Below are positions 1 through 7,930 of a stretch of DNA of 64,000 nucleotides, piece after piece. Below the pieces are notes generated by a model, which ran no database searches, had not been told where the DNA came from, and was given only the letters and a program-made list of their open reading frames with translations. This DNA is from Fervidibacter canadensis (lineage in GTDB: Bacteria; Armatimonadota; Fervidibacteria; Fervidibacterales; Fervidibacteraceae). The DNA lies in contig JBGOEJ010000011.1 in assembly GCA_041446545.1 (NCBI GenBank), forward strand, positions 1 through 64,000, in the 5' to 3' direction. The translations under genes and the position numbers were made by a program. Position 1 is the first letter of the stretch; each line of letters opens with the position of its first letter.

Positions 1-97
1 GTCAAAGGCGTGCACGCTCGTCCCTCCATTTCCCCATCACCTAAAACGACCTATCAGCACCCAAACATCATAGCCATCCCACCCAACCCTGTCAACA

Positions 98-589
98 CTT
101 TCCATCCCCTCAAGGCGGGTCGGAGACTTGACGAAGGGAGCACGGCGATTCGCAGAAGGCGTGCGTTTCCATCCCCTCAAGGCGGGTCGGAGACGCAGTC
201 TACATAGCACAGAAGCTGATTGATACTGCGGTTTCCATCCCCTCAAGGCGGGTCGGAGACCCGTTGAAGCGCACATAAAGAGGATGGTCGGTCTTAGTTT
301 CCATCCCCTCAAGGCGGGTCGGAGACGTTGCCTTCTCCTTGCCTTGCTGATGGTTGCCCTTGGTTTCCATCCCCTCAAGGCGGGTCGGAGACGCTGCCAA
401 GAGAGATGCCCTGAAAGCCTTTGCGAAGGTTTCCATCCCCTCAAGGCGGGTCGGAGACTGCAGCCCCCTTAGTGGGCTTCCTCATAAGAGATGGTTTCCA
501 TCCCCTCAAGGCGGGTCGGAGACGTCCAGCTACCCCAACGAGGTCCAAAGGGAGACCCAGTTTCCATCCCCTCAAGGCGGGTCGGAGAC
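98..589 (-). CRISPR. CRISPR array, 8 repeats and 7 spacers
   Basis: Eight 30-bp repeats start at 98, 165, 231, 297, 363, 429, 494 and 560, separated by spacers of 35-37 bp. On the + strand each repeat starts GTTTCCATCCCC and ends GGCGGGTCGGAGAC. Seven copies are identical; the copy at 98 differs at its first base (C for G). Read on the - strand the repeat ends in GGATGGAAAC, the usual crRNA 5' handle form of type I/III repeats. With the degenerate terminal copy at 98, this puts the leader right of 589 and the trailer at 98, so transcription should be leftward. No cas gene is present anywhere to the right in the window; a cas locus left of base 1 cannot be excluded. The subtype cannot be assigned from the repeat alone. 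Confidence 0.97.
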
Positions 590-641
590 CAAAGGAAAAT
601 GAAGGGAAAGGGGGGCAGAATGGGGCAAAAGGGTCAGGGCG

Positions 642-785
642 TTGCCGTCGACCTTCGGTTGGCGGGAAAGGGTGGGGAGGTCGACGGCAAGCGACCCGCC
701 AAAGAGGCGGGATTTTGCCTGAAAATTCCCCCTCTTCGCTATTTAGTTGTCAAAGGGCGAGGAAAGGGCATAGGTCGACGGCAAG
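642..785. repeat. Three copies of AGGTCGACGGCAA near the CRISPR leader
   Basis: Copies sit at 642-654 (inverted), 678-691 and 772-785. The first two form a perfect 13-bp inverted repeat. The core GTCGAC is itself palindromic. Position next to the newest end of the array suggests a leader element, for example a site for an integration host protein or a promoter/operator; this is inference. Confidence 0.5.
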
Positions 786-977
786 TTTAGCGAGGGGAAG
801 GCGGGATGTCAAGAGGGGGGAGAGGGTTCGGGAAACCTACCTTGGCTGCCATGTCGGCACGACCGAAATTTCTTTGTGGCTGAGCGTTTGCCTCCCGTTG
901 GGAAGCGAAGAAGGGAAGGGATCAAAGGGATGAAGGCTTGTGGGGAAGCAGCCGATGAGGGAGGGCAAAAGGGAGAA

Positions 978-1002
978 GGGGCATGCCTTGAAGGCATGCC
1001 CC
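978..1002 (-). terminator. Perfect palindrome downstream of the selenoprotein candidate
   Basis: GGGGCATGCCTT at 978-989 and AAGGCATGCCCC at 991-1002 are exact reverse complements around a single G, giving a very stable hairpin. It lies 28 nt beyond the stop codon of the leftward gene ending at 1031. On the - strand the hairpin is followed by a pyrimidine-rich, only moderately T-rich stretch. It most likely ends transcription of that gene; a dispersed palindromic repeat is the alternative. Confidence 0.45.
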
Positions 1003-1030
1003 CTAAAGGTGTTGTCGGGAAAGAGCCCCG

Positions 1031-1597
1031 TCATGGAGCGTTAAGGATGGATTTGAAGGCTTCCTCTACCTTACCGAATTCTTTGGCGTCCAAGTTGACG
1101 AACTTATGCGCCACTTTCTTGTTGCGATAGACGAAGATGACATTGCGGAGTTTTTCTGACGGCTCAATCTTGTAAAGGCGCAGGTAGTTTTCCCGCTGCT
1201 TCTCAGGCAAGTAGCAAAGGGCAATATCCTCAATCTTCTTGTCTTCCGCCAGTTTGACCAGTTTGTCTTTGGCGGCGGGGTTTGTCCAGATGACGAAGCC
1301 GTAGGCTTTGGCGCCGTTTTGGCGGGCTTTGCGGATGAGGTCTTGCAACTTCACCGCCAGACTGGCGGCGTTTTCCTCAGTGTCCAGATGCACCCAAATC
1401 TGGACCTGAGGCGTCATCCCATACTTTCAGACGGGGCAAGTGTTCGTGCCCTTGTCGGGACCGGCGACATGAACAGGGTTGTAAGCGGGCACAGAATCAC
1501 CCACTTTCAACCCTGTGTCGGGCGCTTGGGGCTGCTGAGCCCACAGCATCAATCCCGTGAGCAACAGCAAAGCACCACTTGGACCGAGCCAACGCAT
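1031..1597 (-). CDS. Exported thioredoxin-fold protein, candidate selenoprotein with CxxU motif
   Basis: Read through an in-frame TGA at 1429-1427, this is one 188-codon protein. It starts at ATG 1597, behind a perfect AGGAGGTGAT Shine-Dalgarno sequence (1612-1603). Residues 1-20 form a hydrophobic signal peptide ending LMLWA. A KVGDSVPAYNP segment typical of redoxin domains follows, then NTCPV-UGA-KYG, so Cys54 and the UGA codon 57 sit exactly where a CxxC pair is expected. Downstream residues continue the thioredoxin fold without a break (VQIWVHLDTEE, YGFVIWTNP). A strong hairpin at 1411-1375 follows the UGA. The likely role is thiol/selenol redox chemistry outside the cytoplasm. Without recoding, only a 56-residue stub and an SD-less downstream frame starting at 1417 would be made. 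Alternatives are a nonsense mutation or a sequencing error; the hairpin and the exact motif position argue against both. selA, selB, selC and selD are not in the window. Confidence 0.8.
1375..1411 (-). promoter_or_regulatory. Candidate bacterial SECIS hairpin
   Basis: On the mRNA, beginning 15 nt after the UGA, CCUCAG-GUCCAG pairs with CUGGAC-(A)-CUGAGG: twelve Watson-Crick pairs with one bulged A. They close a 12-nt loop containing UUGGGUG; two more A-U pairs could shrink it to 8 nt. Bacterial SECIS elements are hairpins inside the coding region immediately after the UGA with G residues in the apical loop. Position and stability fit; the exact place of the loop G relative to the SelB consensus would need modelling. 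Confidence 0.7.
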
Positions 1598-1602
1598 CCG
1601 CT

Positions 1603-1629
1603 ATCACCTCCTGCGCAAAGATTTTGCGC
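1603..1629 (-). promoter_or_regulatory. 5'-UTR hairpin abutting a perfect Shine-Dalgarno
   Basis: GCGCAAA (1613-1619) and TTTGCGC (1623-1629) form a perfect 7-bp hairpin with a 3-nt loop. On the leftward mRNA it ends one base before AGGAGGTGAT (1612-1603), the ribosome-binding site of the selenoprotein candidate. It could tune ribosome access. It also lies between two divergent genes, so it could instead be an operator. Confidence 0.4.
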
Positions 1630-1694
1630 CGTAGCAAGTTTGACGCATAAAAGTGAACAAGGAGCGAAAGGGACGCAAAAGCAGGGAGGTGAAA

Positions 1695-2669
1695 ATGGGC
1701 GTGAGGGAACGGAACCCGCCTTTATGGGCTCTCTTGGGACCGACGGCGGTCGGCAAGACGGATGTGTCCCTGATCGTGGCGGAGGCATTGGGGGCGGAAA
1801 TTGTTTCGTGCGACAGCGTAGCAGTTTATCGGTATCTGGACATCGGGTCGGCGAAACCGACGCCTGAGGCACGCGCCCGTGTGCCGCACCATTTGTTGGA
1901 TGTCGTTAACCCTGATGAGCCTTACAATGTCGCCTGTTATGTTGCCGATGCGGAGAAAGCCATCGCCGACATCTGGCGGCGGGGCAAGCCCGCCTTGGTC
2001 GTCGGCGGGACTTCTCTTTACCTTTCAGCGTTGCTGGAGGGCTTGGATTTGCCTCTCGCTCCGCCTGACCCAAAAGTGCGGGAGCGATTGGAAGAGTGGG
2101 CAAGGCAGGAAGGGACAGAGGCACTCCATCGGCGCCTTAAAGAGATAGACCCAAAGGCAGCCGAGCGCATTCACCCTCATGACCTTGTTCGGCTCGTTCG
2201 GGCGTTGGAAGTGTTTGAGGTGACGGGCAAACCTATTTCTGCCTTTTGGTCGGAAGCATGGCAATTGCCGCAATTGCGCCGCTACCCTGAGGCTTTCGTG
2301 ATTGGGCTGATGTGCGAGCGGGAGGAACTTTGGCGGCGCATTGAGCATCGCTTAGAACGACTGCTGGCGCAAGGTTGGTTGGAAGAAATTCATCGGCTTT
2401 TGGACATGGGTTACTCGCCCGATTTGAAGTCGCTGCGCTCGTTAGGCTACCGAGAGTTCACGCAAGTCGTTTTGGGCAACTGGTCATTGGAGCGAGGCAA
2501 AGCGGAATATTTGCGCCACGCTAAAGCCTTTGCCAAACGCCAATGGTTTTGGTTCAAGCGCCGCCCTTATGTGCGATGGTTGGACACGACGGGAAAGACA
2601 ACGGAGCAAGTCGCTGAAGAAGTTCTCCGTCGTTTCCTGAGCGGCAGCAAAGATTTGAGTGGCGGTTGA
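1695..2669 (+). CDS. miaA: tRNA dimethylallyltransferase MiaA
   Basis: Transfers a dimethylallyl group to the N6 of A37 in tRNAs reading UNN codons, in the cytosol. The 324-residue protein opens with the P-loop GPTAVGKT (about residues 15-22), then DSVAVYRYLDIGSAKP, the MiaA variant of DSxQxYxxxDIGTAKP with Ala at the usual Gln, and HHLLDVV. The C-terminal half carries the helical tRNA-binding region, including SLRSLGYREF. ATG 1695 was chosen over an in-frame start at 1653 because GGGAGGTG (1684-1691) sits just before it. hfq follows, the classic miaA-hfq order. Confidence 0.95.
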   Translation: MGVRERNPPLWALLGPTAVGKTDVSLIVAEALGAEIVSCDSVAVYRYLDIGSAKPTPEARARVPHHLLDVVNPDEPYNVACYVADAEKAIADIWRRGKPALVVGGTSLYLSALLEGLDLPLAPPDPKVRERLEEWARQEGTEALHRRLKEIDPKAAERIHPHDLVRLVRALEVFEVTGKPISAFWSEAWQLPQLRRYPEAFVIGLMCEREELWRRIEHRLERLLAQGWLEEIHRLLDMGYSPDLKSLRSLGYREFTQVVLGNWSLERGKAEYLRHAKAFAKRQWFWFKRRPYVRWLDTTGKTTEQVAEEVLRRFLSGSKDLSGG

Positions 2670-2707
2670 CCACCTTCATTCGGCGACGACAGCCGCCTTG
2701 GAGAGGG

Positions 2708-2739
2708 TTGAACTTTTGAGGCGATTGGCACGCTACAAT
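2708..2739 (+). promoter_or_regulatory. Possible hfq promoter
   Basis: TTGAAC (2708-2713) and TACAAT (2734-2739) look like -35 and -10 boxes, but the 20-bp spacing is long. The -10 context CGCTACAAT also occurs at 18745-18752 before purH. It lies in the 178-bp gap between miaA and hfq. Weak evidence. Confidence 0.25.
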
Positions 2740-2847
2740 AAATGCGTCCAAAGTGCCTCTTTGGGGGCAGGTGCTGCGGCTAAGGAGTTGGGTGGCTGCG
2801 GGCGAGTGGCTGCCGAACAGAGACAGGCAGAGAAGGAGGGTTTCGGA

Positions 2848-3198
2848 GTGAGCACCAACAAGGAGACAAAAATCAAGGTGCAGGATGGCTATTTGAACTT
2901 CCTGCGGAAAGAGCGCATCCCTGTCGCCGTCCACTTTTTCACGGGGATGCAACTTCGGGGAATTGTGCGGGGCTTTGACACTTACACCATCGCCTTGGAA
3001 CTGGAAGGCACCAACAAGCAAGTCCTCATCTTCAAACACGGCATTTTGTATGTTGACCCTATGCGTCCTGTCGGTGACCTCGTCGGGCGGTTGGTCGCCG
3101 AAGCCCAAAAGGTGGAGGCTGCCAAGCAGCAAGCCCAGCGTTTGAAGCGCCCTCGTCGCGCTCCCGCCAAAGAGCCCACAAGCGTCGCCGAGCAATGA
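2848..3198 (+). CDS. hfq: RNA chaperone Hfq
   Basis: Sm-like hexameric RNA chaperone that pairs small RNAs with mRNAs. Starting at GTG 2848 behind AAGGAGGG (2833-2840), the 116-residue product carries the Sm1 motif (YLNFLRKERIPVAVHFFTG, then GIVRGFDTYTIALE) and the Sm2 motif (VLIFKHGILYVDP, equivalent to the usual YKHAI). A basic, Ala/Lys/Arg-rich tail of about 45 residues follows, longer than in short Hfqs and suited to RNA contact. An upstream in-frame start at 2659 would add about 60 residues with no Hfq similarity and was rejected. The synteny with miaA supports the call. Confidence 0.93.
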   Translation: MSTNKETKIKVQDGYLNFLRKERIPVAVHFFTGMQLRGIVRGFDTYTIALELEGTNKQVLIFKHGILYVDPMRPVGDLVGRLVAEAQKVEAAKQQAQRLKRPRRAPAKEPTSVAEQ

Positions 3199-3213
3199 GG
3201 GAGGCGAAAGGAT

Positions 3214-4083
3214 TTGGGGGAACAAGTCATCCTCTTCACAAAGATGCATGGCATCGGCAACGATTTTGTCGTCATCGGGGCGTTGGACGGTTTGCCCTTG
3301 CCCGAAGATGAACTGGCAGCCTTTGCCCGTTTCGTATGCGATCGGCATTTCGGTGTCGGCGCCGACGGCGTGATTTGGGTCTTGCCCTCTCCCATCGCTG
3401 ACTTTCAAATGCGCATCTTCAACCCCGACGGCAGCGAGGCAGAGATGTGCGGCAACGGCATCCGCTGCGCCGTCAAATGGTTCTACGACCGCGATTACGC
3501 CAAAGGGACGATGGTGCAAGTGGACACCCTTGCTGGCATCAAAACCGTGCAAGTGCACGCCGAAGGTGACCGCGCCGTCGCCGTGACGGTGGATATGGGC
3601 GCGCCGATTTTTACGCCCGACCGCATCCCGACGACACTGGGCGATGGCAAAGAGGCGGTGGAAGTGCCGTTGGTTGTGGATGGGGTGGGGCAACTGACGG
3701 TCACTGCCCTTTCTATGGGCAATCCGCATTGTGTCCTTTTCGTGGACGATGTGGTGGCGTTTCCTTTGGAGCAAGTCGGTCCGAAAATAGAGCATCACCC
3801 CGCTTTTCCCCGCCGAACGAATGTGGAATTCGTGCAGGTGCTTTCGGACGGCGAGTTGAAGGTGCGGGTTTGGGAGAGAGGGGCGGGATTGACTTTGGCG
3901 TGTGGGACGGGGGCTTGTGCGGCGCTAGCGGCTGCCGTCCGAACGGGGCGGACAAAGCGGAGTGCCCTTGTCCATTTGCCCGGCGGCACTTTGCAAGTGC
4001 AGTGGCGCCCCGACGGACACATCGCCATGACAGGACCTGCCGTAGAAGTTTTTCGGGGCGAATTGGTGTGGGATGGCTCATAA
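3214..4083 (+). CDS. dapF: Diaminopimelate epimerase DapF
   Basis: Interconverts LL- and meso-diaminopimelate for lysine and peptidoglycan synthesis. The 289-residue protein begins FTKMHGIGNDFVV, the standard DapF opening. It holds both catalytic cysteines: Cys79 in EMCGNGIRC and Cys230 in LACGTGACA. The start is TTG at 3214, behind GAGGGAGGCGAAAGG; no better in-frame ATG precedes the conserved opening. It follows hfq by 15 bp and probably shares its transcript. Its stop overlaps by 6 bp the stop of the convergent gene on the - strand. Confidence 0.95.
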   Translation: MGEQVILFTKMHGIGNDFVVIGALDGLPLPEDELAAFARFVCDRHFGVGADGVIWVLPSPIADFQMRIFNPDGSEAEMCGNGIRCAVKWFYDRDYAKGTMVQVDTLAGIKTVQVHAEGDRAVAVTVDMGAPIFTPDRIPTTLGDGKEAVEVPLVVDGVGQLTVTALSMGNPHCVLFVDDVVAFPLEQVGPKIEHHPAFPRRTNVEFVQVLSDGELKVRVWERGAGLTLACGTGACAALAAAVRTGRTKRSALVHLPGGTLQVQWRPDGHIAMTGPAVEVFRGELVWDGS

Positions 4084-4863
4084 GCCCCATTCATCGCGAC
4101 TGGGTTCTAAGCGTTGGAGGGCGAGGAGAGTGTAACGGAGGGCATCTTTGAGGGCTTGGGAGAGTTGAGGTTCATGGCAATGGAGAGCGGCAAGGGTTTC
4201 TTTGAGGCGAACAAGGTCAGTTTCGGTGGCGGGATGGGCTTGGGCGAATTCAGCGACATAGAGGACTAAATTTTCGGCGCTACTCCGTCGGGCACGGCGC
4301 CAACCCAAACAACGGCGCACCTCCCGAAGGGCAAACTCTACGAAATCTTCCAAGACGGCTTCTTGGCGGGCATCGCGCAAAAGCCAAACGGGCTTAATGG
4401 CTTGCTGAAAACCGAGGCGAAAACTTCGCCCTAACGGTGTCAAAGGAACATCGTCGCTGAGGGTGATCAGCACTTCGTAGTCAAGGCTGTGGGGATCAAA
4501 GGGGTCAGGTGTTTTGGGAGCGAGGCGAAATTGCAGCAAGCCTTGCCGCCACAACTCTGCCATCGCCGCCAGCAACATCGTCTCGGCTAACGGTTGTGTC
4601 AGGGCGAGTTTGCCATCTTTTAACTCGGTGTAACGATGGCGTTTCCATTCGGGCACTTGATTTTTCGGCACCGTTTCCACAAACTGGTCGGCAAATTGCC
4701 AGACGACACACTCGGCACCGAGGCGATCGGGAGGGGGCAAGGGGGCTTCTTCAGGCGCTGAAAGCCATGCCTGCAGCCATCGCATTCCATAGGTGGCGGC
4801 AAGCACAATCGCTCCCACAGTGACGAGGAGCCAGAAGATAACGAGGACAATCCCCAAAGGCAC
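4078..4863 (-). CDS. Single-span membrane protein of unknown function
   Basis: I do not recognise this 261-residue protein. Residues 3-27 form one transmembrane helix (GIVLVIFWLLVTVGAIVLA), followed by a proline-rich linker and a mostly helical, charged domain with no catalytic motif that I can name. It starts at GTG 4863, 15 bp downstream of the DUF6785-like gene and in the same direction, so the two probably form a transcription unit and may act together at the membrane. Its 3' end overlaps dapF tail to tail. Confidence 0.75.
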   Translation of the reverse strand: MPLGIVLVIFWLLVTVGAIVLAATYGMRWLQAWLSAPEEAPLPPPDRLGAECVVWQFADQFVETVPKNQVPEWKRHRYTELKDGKLALTQPLAETMLLAAMAELWRQGLLQFRLAPKTPDPFDPHSLDYEVLITLSDDVPLTPLGRSFRLGFQQAIKPVWLLRDARQEAVLEDFVEFALREVRRCLGWRRARRSSAENLVLYVAEFAQAHPATETDLVRLKETLAALHCHEPQLSQALKDALRYTLLALQRLEPSRDEWGL

Positions 4864-4878
4864 GACCTCAGCCCCCTT

Positions 4879-6849
4879 TTATGGCAACACGACATAACTG
4901 CGTCGGGTCAACATCCCCATCCCTCCAAAAAACCCTGCCATGACTAAATCGCCCAGCACCAAACCGAGGGAAAAAGGACGCAATGCCTTGTAAGCGTGTA
5001 GCCCTCCATAGCGCATCGTCGTCACTTTAAGCAACCAACCGACAAAGACCATCAGCCAAAAGTTTTCCATCGCCCACCCCCGACAAACGATCAAGCCCAT
5101 CGGGTGCAAAGGAAAGTTAACGAATTGACGCCGCAGGGCAAAGCAACCGACGAAAACAACTAAGCCTGTGACCATCCCCAAGGTTCGCACGGCGTTGGCT
5201 TGGATGCCCGGCTCTATTGCTTGAGCCGCTAACAAGTAAGGGTGGATGGTGTGCCATTGAAAAGTGGACGCTTCCAAATTGACCCCGCCATAAGTGTAAG
5301 CCAACCGCAGCCACGCCAACAAAGCGATGGGTAAGGTGAGAGCCATGAGAGCGATGCCCCACAGCAAGAGGGGACGCCGTCGCACCCCGTTCAAATCCGC
5401 CACCTTCATGGCGTTCAGCAATGAAGGCATCAGTGTCTCCCGCAAGTCGTAGGCAAAGGCTTTCTGAAGCAAGAAGGCGGTGAGGAGGTCGCGGGGCGAA
5501 AAACGACGGGAACCAAGGATTGCCCAAATGGGATCGTGGGGCAAGATACGCATCTGAACCATCAGCAAACCGCTGTTGCTGGCGATCCACGCTGCCGCTA
5601 AATAAAAGCCCAAAGTCATCACCAAAAATGAAACTGCCAGCAAGATTGAGACGCCCCGCCCAATAAGCCAGAGGACGATGAAACTCCCGCTCAACACCCC
5701 TCCCCAAAAAGCGACGGCGTAAGGCAGCGGCTCATCGCGATCATCTAACTCCTTCAACCGACCGAGGGCTTTCAACACCACTTGTCTCCAATGCCCTCTC
5801 GCTGCGTAAAGGACAATCACCAGCAACCCCACGACTGCCCCCACTTGTTGATGCTGCACAAAATCCGTCGCCGAATAGCCAAAGCCTGTCCAGCCGTAAA
5901 GGGCGAACAAAATTTGCAGTAAACGCTCCAGCACATAAAAGAACCAGAGGCTGAAAGCGACTTCCGTCGCCAGCAAGTAGGTTAAACCGATGGCGGATGG
6001 GTAGAGGTTGAGGAAAGTGTTGCCGATGGCGTCCCAAGGAAAGCCCGTCAAGAAATCGCCCAACCGTTGCCACCGGGGAGGGGCAGGGAGGGCGGGGAAG
6101 TAAGCGTGCAAGCCACAAAGGGTGTGAAAAGCGACAGCGAGGCTGGAGCCAACCCAAAAAGGCTTTTGGGTCAAGAGAGGGGGCAACCTTGAACCTGCTA
6201 AGGGCGATTGGATAAGTTCGTTCGGCAATTGGACGAGGGGGAAGAGGAAGTGCTCGTGCTCCGTCCATTGGCGACGAATAAGGGCAGCCAAGCAAATGGT
6301 CGCCATCAGCAAGGCAATGCCCAATGGCACCCAAAAACTGAGAGGCTTTACCCATGCTGTCCAAGGGATGACGCCGCCATTGCCTTCAAAGAACCCCCGC
6401 ACCGCAACGGCATCGGTGACGACCAACCAATCAGGAGCATGGGGCAACAGCAAAGCGTCCCAGCGATTGGAAGGTGATGCCCGATAAAGAAGGCTGGCGA
6501 TAGGCGGAAGGATGTAACGCCAAAAACCTGCCATCGGGATGCCAGAGGGAATCAACAAAAGTGCCCAAAGGGTTGCCAGTTCGCAAGAGTGGAACGCCCA
6601 CGCAGGTGCTATCCGACGCAAAAGGGGGTTAAGGAGGGCGACGAAAATCAGCAGCACTAAAACGGTGTCGGTCGGCAACAAATTCCCCGCTAAAGGGGTG
6701 TTGCGCAAGAGAAGGTCGTTGTGAGGGATGAGCCAAGCAAAAAGAGCCGTCAGCGCCATCGCCAACCCGATCGTTCGTTTAGTCGGCGTCCGCCGTTGCG
6801 TTTCTGCCATCGTCAAGATGTCAAGATGTTGAGGGGGTAAGGGTGTCAT
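4879..6849 (-). CDS. Large multi-pass membrane protein (DUF6785-like)
   Basis: A 656-residue integral membrane protein with roughly a dozen hydrophobic spans, starting about residue 28 (TIGLAMALTALFAWLIP). The motif EHEHFLFPLVQLPNEL resembles large polytopic proteins (DUF6785/DUF6784 type) common in Armatimonadota and Planctomycetota; this family name is from memory. No substrate is known. ATG 6849 has GGGGAGG five bases upstream. The gene lies 13 bp after queA and 15 bp before the next membrane gene, all leftward. Some automatic annotations might call it an OPT-like transporter, which the sequence does not establish. Confidence 0.7.
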   Translation of the reverse strand: MTPLPPQHLDILTMAETQRRTPTKRTIGLAMALTALFAWLIPHNDLLLRNTPLAGNLLPTDTVLVLLIFVALLNPLLRRIAPAWAFHSCELATLWALLLIPSGIPMAGFWRYILPPIASLLYRASPSNRWDALLLPHAPDWLVVTDAVAVRGFFEGNGGVIPWTAWVKPLSFWVPLGIALLMATICLAALIRRQWTEHEHFLFPLVQLPNELIQSPLAGSRLPPLLTQKPFWVGSSLAVAFHTLCGLHAYFPALPAPPRWQRLGDFLTGFPWDAIGNTFLNLYPSAIGLTYLLATEVAFSLWFFYVLERLLQILFALYGWTGFGYSATDFVQHQQVGAVVGLLVIVLYAARGHWRQVVLKALGRLKELDDRDEPLPYAVAFWGGVLSGSFIVLWLIGRGVSILLAVSFLVMTLGFYLAAAWIASNSGLLMVQMRILPHDPIWAILGSRRFSPRDLLTAFLLQKAFAYDLRETLMPSLLNAMKVADLNGVRRRPLLLWGIALMALTLPIALLAWLRLAYTYGGVNLEASTFQWHTIHPYLLAAQAIEPGIQANAVRTLGMVTGLVVFVGCFALRRQFVNFPLHPMGLIVCRGWAMENFWLMVFVGWLLKVTTMRYGGLHAYKALRPFSLGLVLGDLVMAGFFGGMGMLTRRSYVVLP

Positions 6850-6862
6850 CGTCGCCTCCCCA

Positions 6863-7906
6863 TCACAAGATGAGCATGGCGTCGCCGAAACTGTAGAAGC
6901 GGTAGCGCAAACGAATGGCTTCCGAGTAGGCTTTCCGCACTAACTCCATCCCGCCACAAAAAGCAGCGACGAGGAGGAGGTTGGATGAACGAGGTAGGTG
7001 GAAGTTGGTGATGAGGGCGTCAACGGCTTTGAAGCGATGCCCGACGGTGATGAACAGCCCCGTCCATCCTTCGTCGGCGACGACGCGGTGAAAATCAACG
7101 GCGACGGTTTCCAGAGTCCGTGTCGCCGTCGTCCCGACGGCAACGACTTTGTTGTCCCGTTGCCATGCCGCATTGATGGTTTCCGCTGCCTCAGGCGGGA
7201 CGCGGTAGAACTCTTCGCCGATTTGATGCTGCTCCACGATGTCGCTCGTGATGGGTTTAAAGGTGGACCAGCCGACATGCAGAGTGATGCGGGCGATGGG
7301 AATGCCTTTGGATTGCAGTTCGTCTAAAAGGCGTTCGGTAAAGTGCAAACCCGCCGTCGGGGCGGCGACAGAGCCCGGCTCGCGGGCATAGACGGTTTGA
7401 TAGGGACGGTCGTCGGTCAACTTCGTCTTGATGTAAGGCGGCAAAGGAACTTCGCCGATGGTGTCCAGTGCCATTAGCAAATCGCCCCTTGGTCGGTCAA
7501 AGCGCAACCGAAAAGACCCATCTTGATTTCGCCCTTCCACCCTCGCCGTCACAGAAACGCCTTCGCCACCAAATGCCAGCATGCTGCCTTCCTTTGCCCG
7601 ACGCCTTGGCTTGACAAGGACATGCCAAAGGTGAGGGTCATCGTCGTCGGGGCGCAATAGCAACACTTCCACTTTGCCCTTCGTGTCCATCCGAACGCCT
7701 TTCAGTCGCGCCCGAATGACCTTCGTGTCGTTGATGACGAGCACATCGCCCGCTTGCAAGTAATCGCTCAACTCGTAAAAGTGCCGATGATGGATTTCTC
7801 CCGTCTGTCGGTTCAGCACCAGCAAACGGGCATGGTCGCGTGGTTCTATCGGCTCTTGGGCGATCAGTTCCTGCGGCAACTCGTAATCTAACTCTTCCAA
7901 GCGCAT
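6863..7906 (-). CDS. queA: S-adenosylmethionine:tRNA ribosyltransferase-isomerase QueA
   Basis: Adds the ribosyl part of SAM to preQ1 in tRNA, making epoxyqueuosine. The 347-residue product opens MRLEELDYELPQELIAQEP and contains VINDTKVIRARLKG, PTAGLHFTERLL and ITNFHLPRSSNLLLVAAFCG, all hallmark QueA segments, and has full family length. ATG 7906 is preferred over GTG 7918 because GGGGTGA lies at proper distance before it. tgt and other queuosine genes are not in the window. It is followed after 13 bp by the DUF6785-like membrane gene and preceded by a DUF2905 gene. Confidence 0.95.
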   Translation of the reverse strand: MRLEELDYELPQELIAQEPIEPRDHARLLVLNRQTGEIHHRHFYELSDYLQAGDVLVINDTKVIRARLKGVRMDTKGKVEVLLLRPDDDDPHLWHVLVKPRRRAKEGSMLAFGGEGVSVTARVEGRNQDGSFRLRFDRPRGDLLMALDTIGEVPLPPYIKTKLTDDRPYQTVYAREPGSVAAPTAGLHFTERLLDELQSKGIPIARITLHVGWSTFKPITSDIVEQHQIGEEFYRVPPEAAETINAAWQRDNKVVAVGTTATRTLETVAVDFHRVVADEGWTGLFITVGHRFKAVDALITNFHLPRSSNLLLVAAFCGGMELVRKAYSEAIRLRYRFYSFGDAMLIL

Positions 7907-7930
7907 CGGCAGCGTCACCCCGTTGCTGGG

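Larger units (their letters stand above)
590..1030. other. CRISPR leader and intergenic region with inverted repeats
   Basis: No convincing gene is seen in this stretch. It should contain the CRISPR leader next to 589. A perfect 13-bp inverted repeat (TTGCCGTCGACCT at 642-654, its complement at 678-690) encloses a 23-nt loop, and a third copy of AGGTCGACGGCAAG lies at 772-785 in the same orientation as 678-691. A CCCGCC-AAAGA-GGCGGG hairpin (695-711) followed by ATTTT resembles a terminator for rightward transcription. The rest is purine-rich sequence with no start codon and ribosome-binding-site combination worth calling. Confidence 0.55.

Noticed and set aside
10..602. Open frames through the CRISPR array on both strands
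   Set aside because: They are translations of the repeats; the repeat-spacer structure explains them.
1427..1429. UGA as a general tryptophan codon
   Set aside because: Many genes here, including miaA and nadE, end in TGA and use TGG for Trp, so only this UGA needs recoding.
2554..3798. 414-codon frame on the - strand across miaA, hfq and dapF
   Set aside because: Antisense to three well-recognised genes, no ribosome-binding site, low-complexity His/Arg-rich product.
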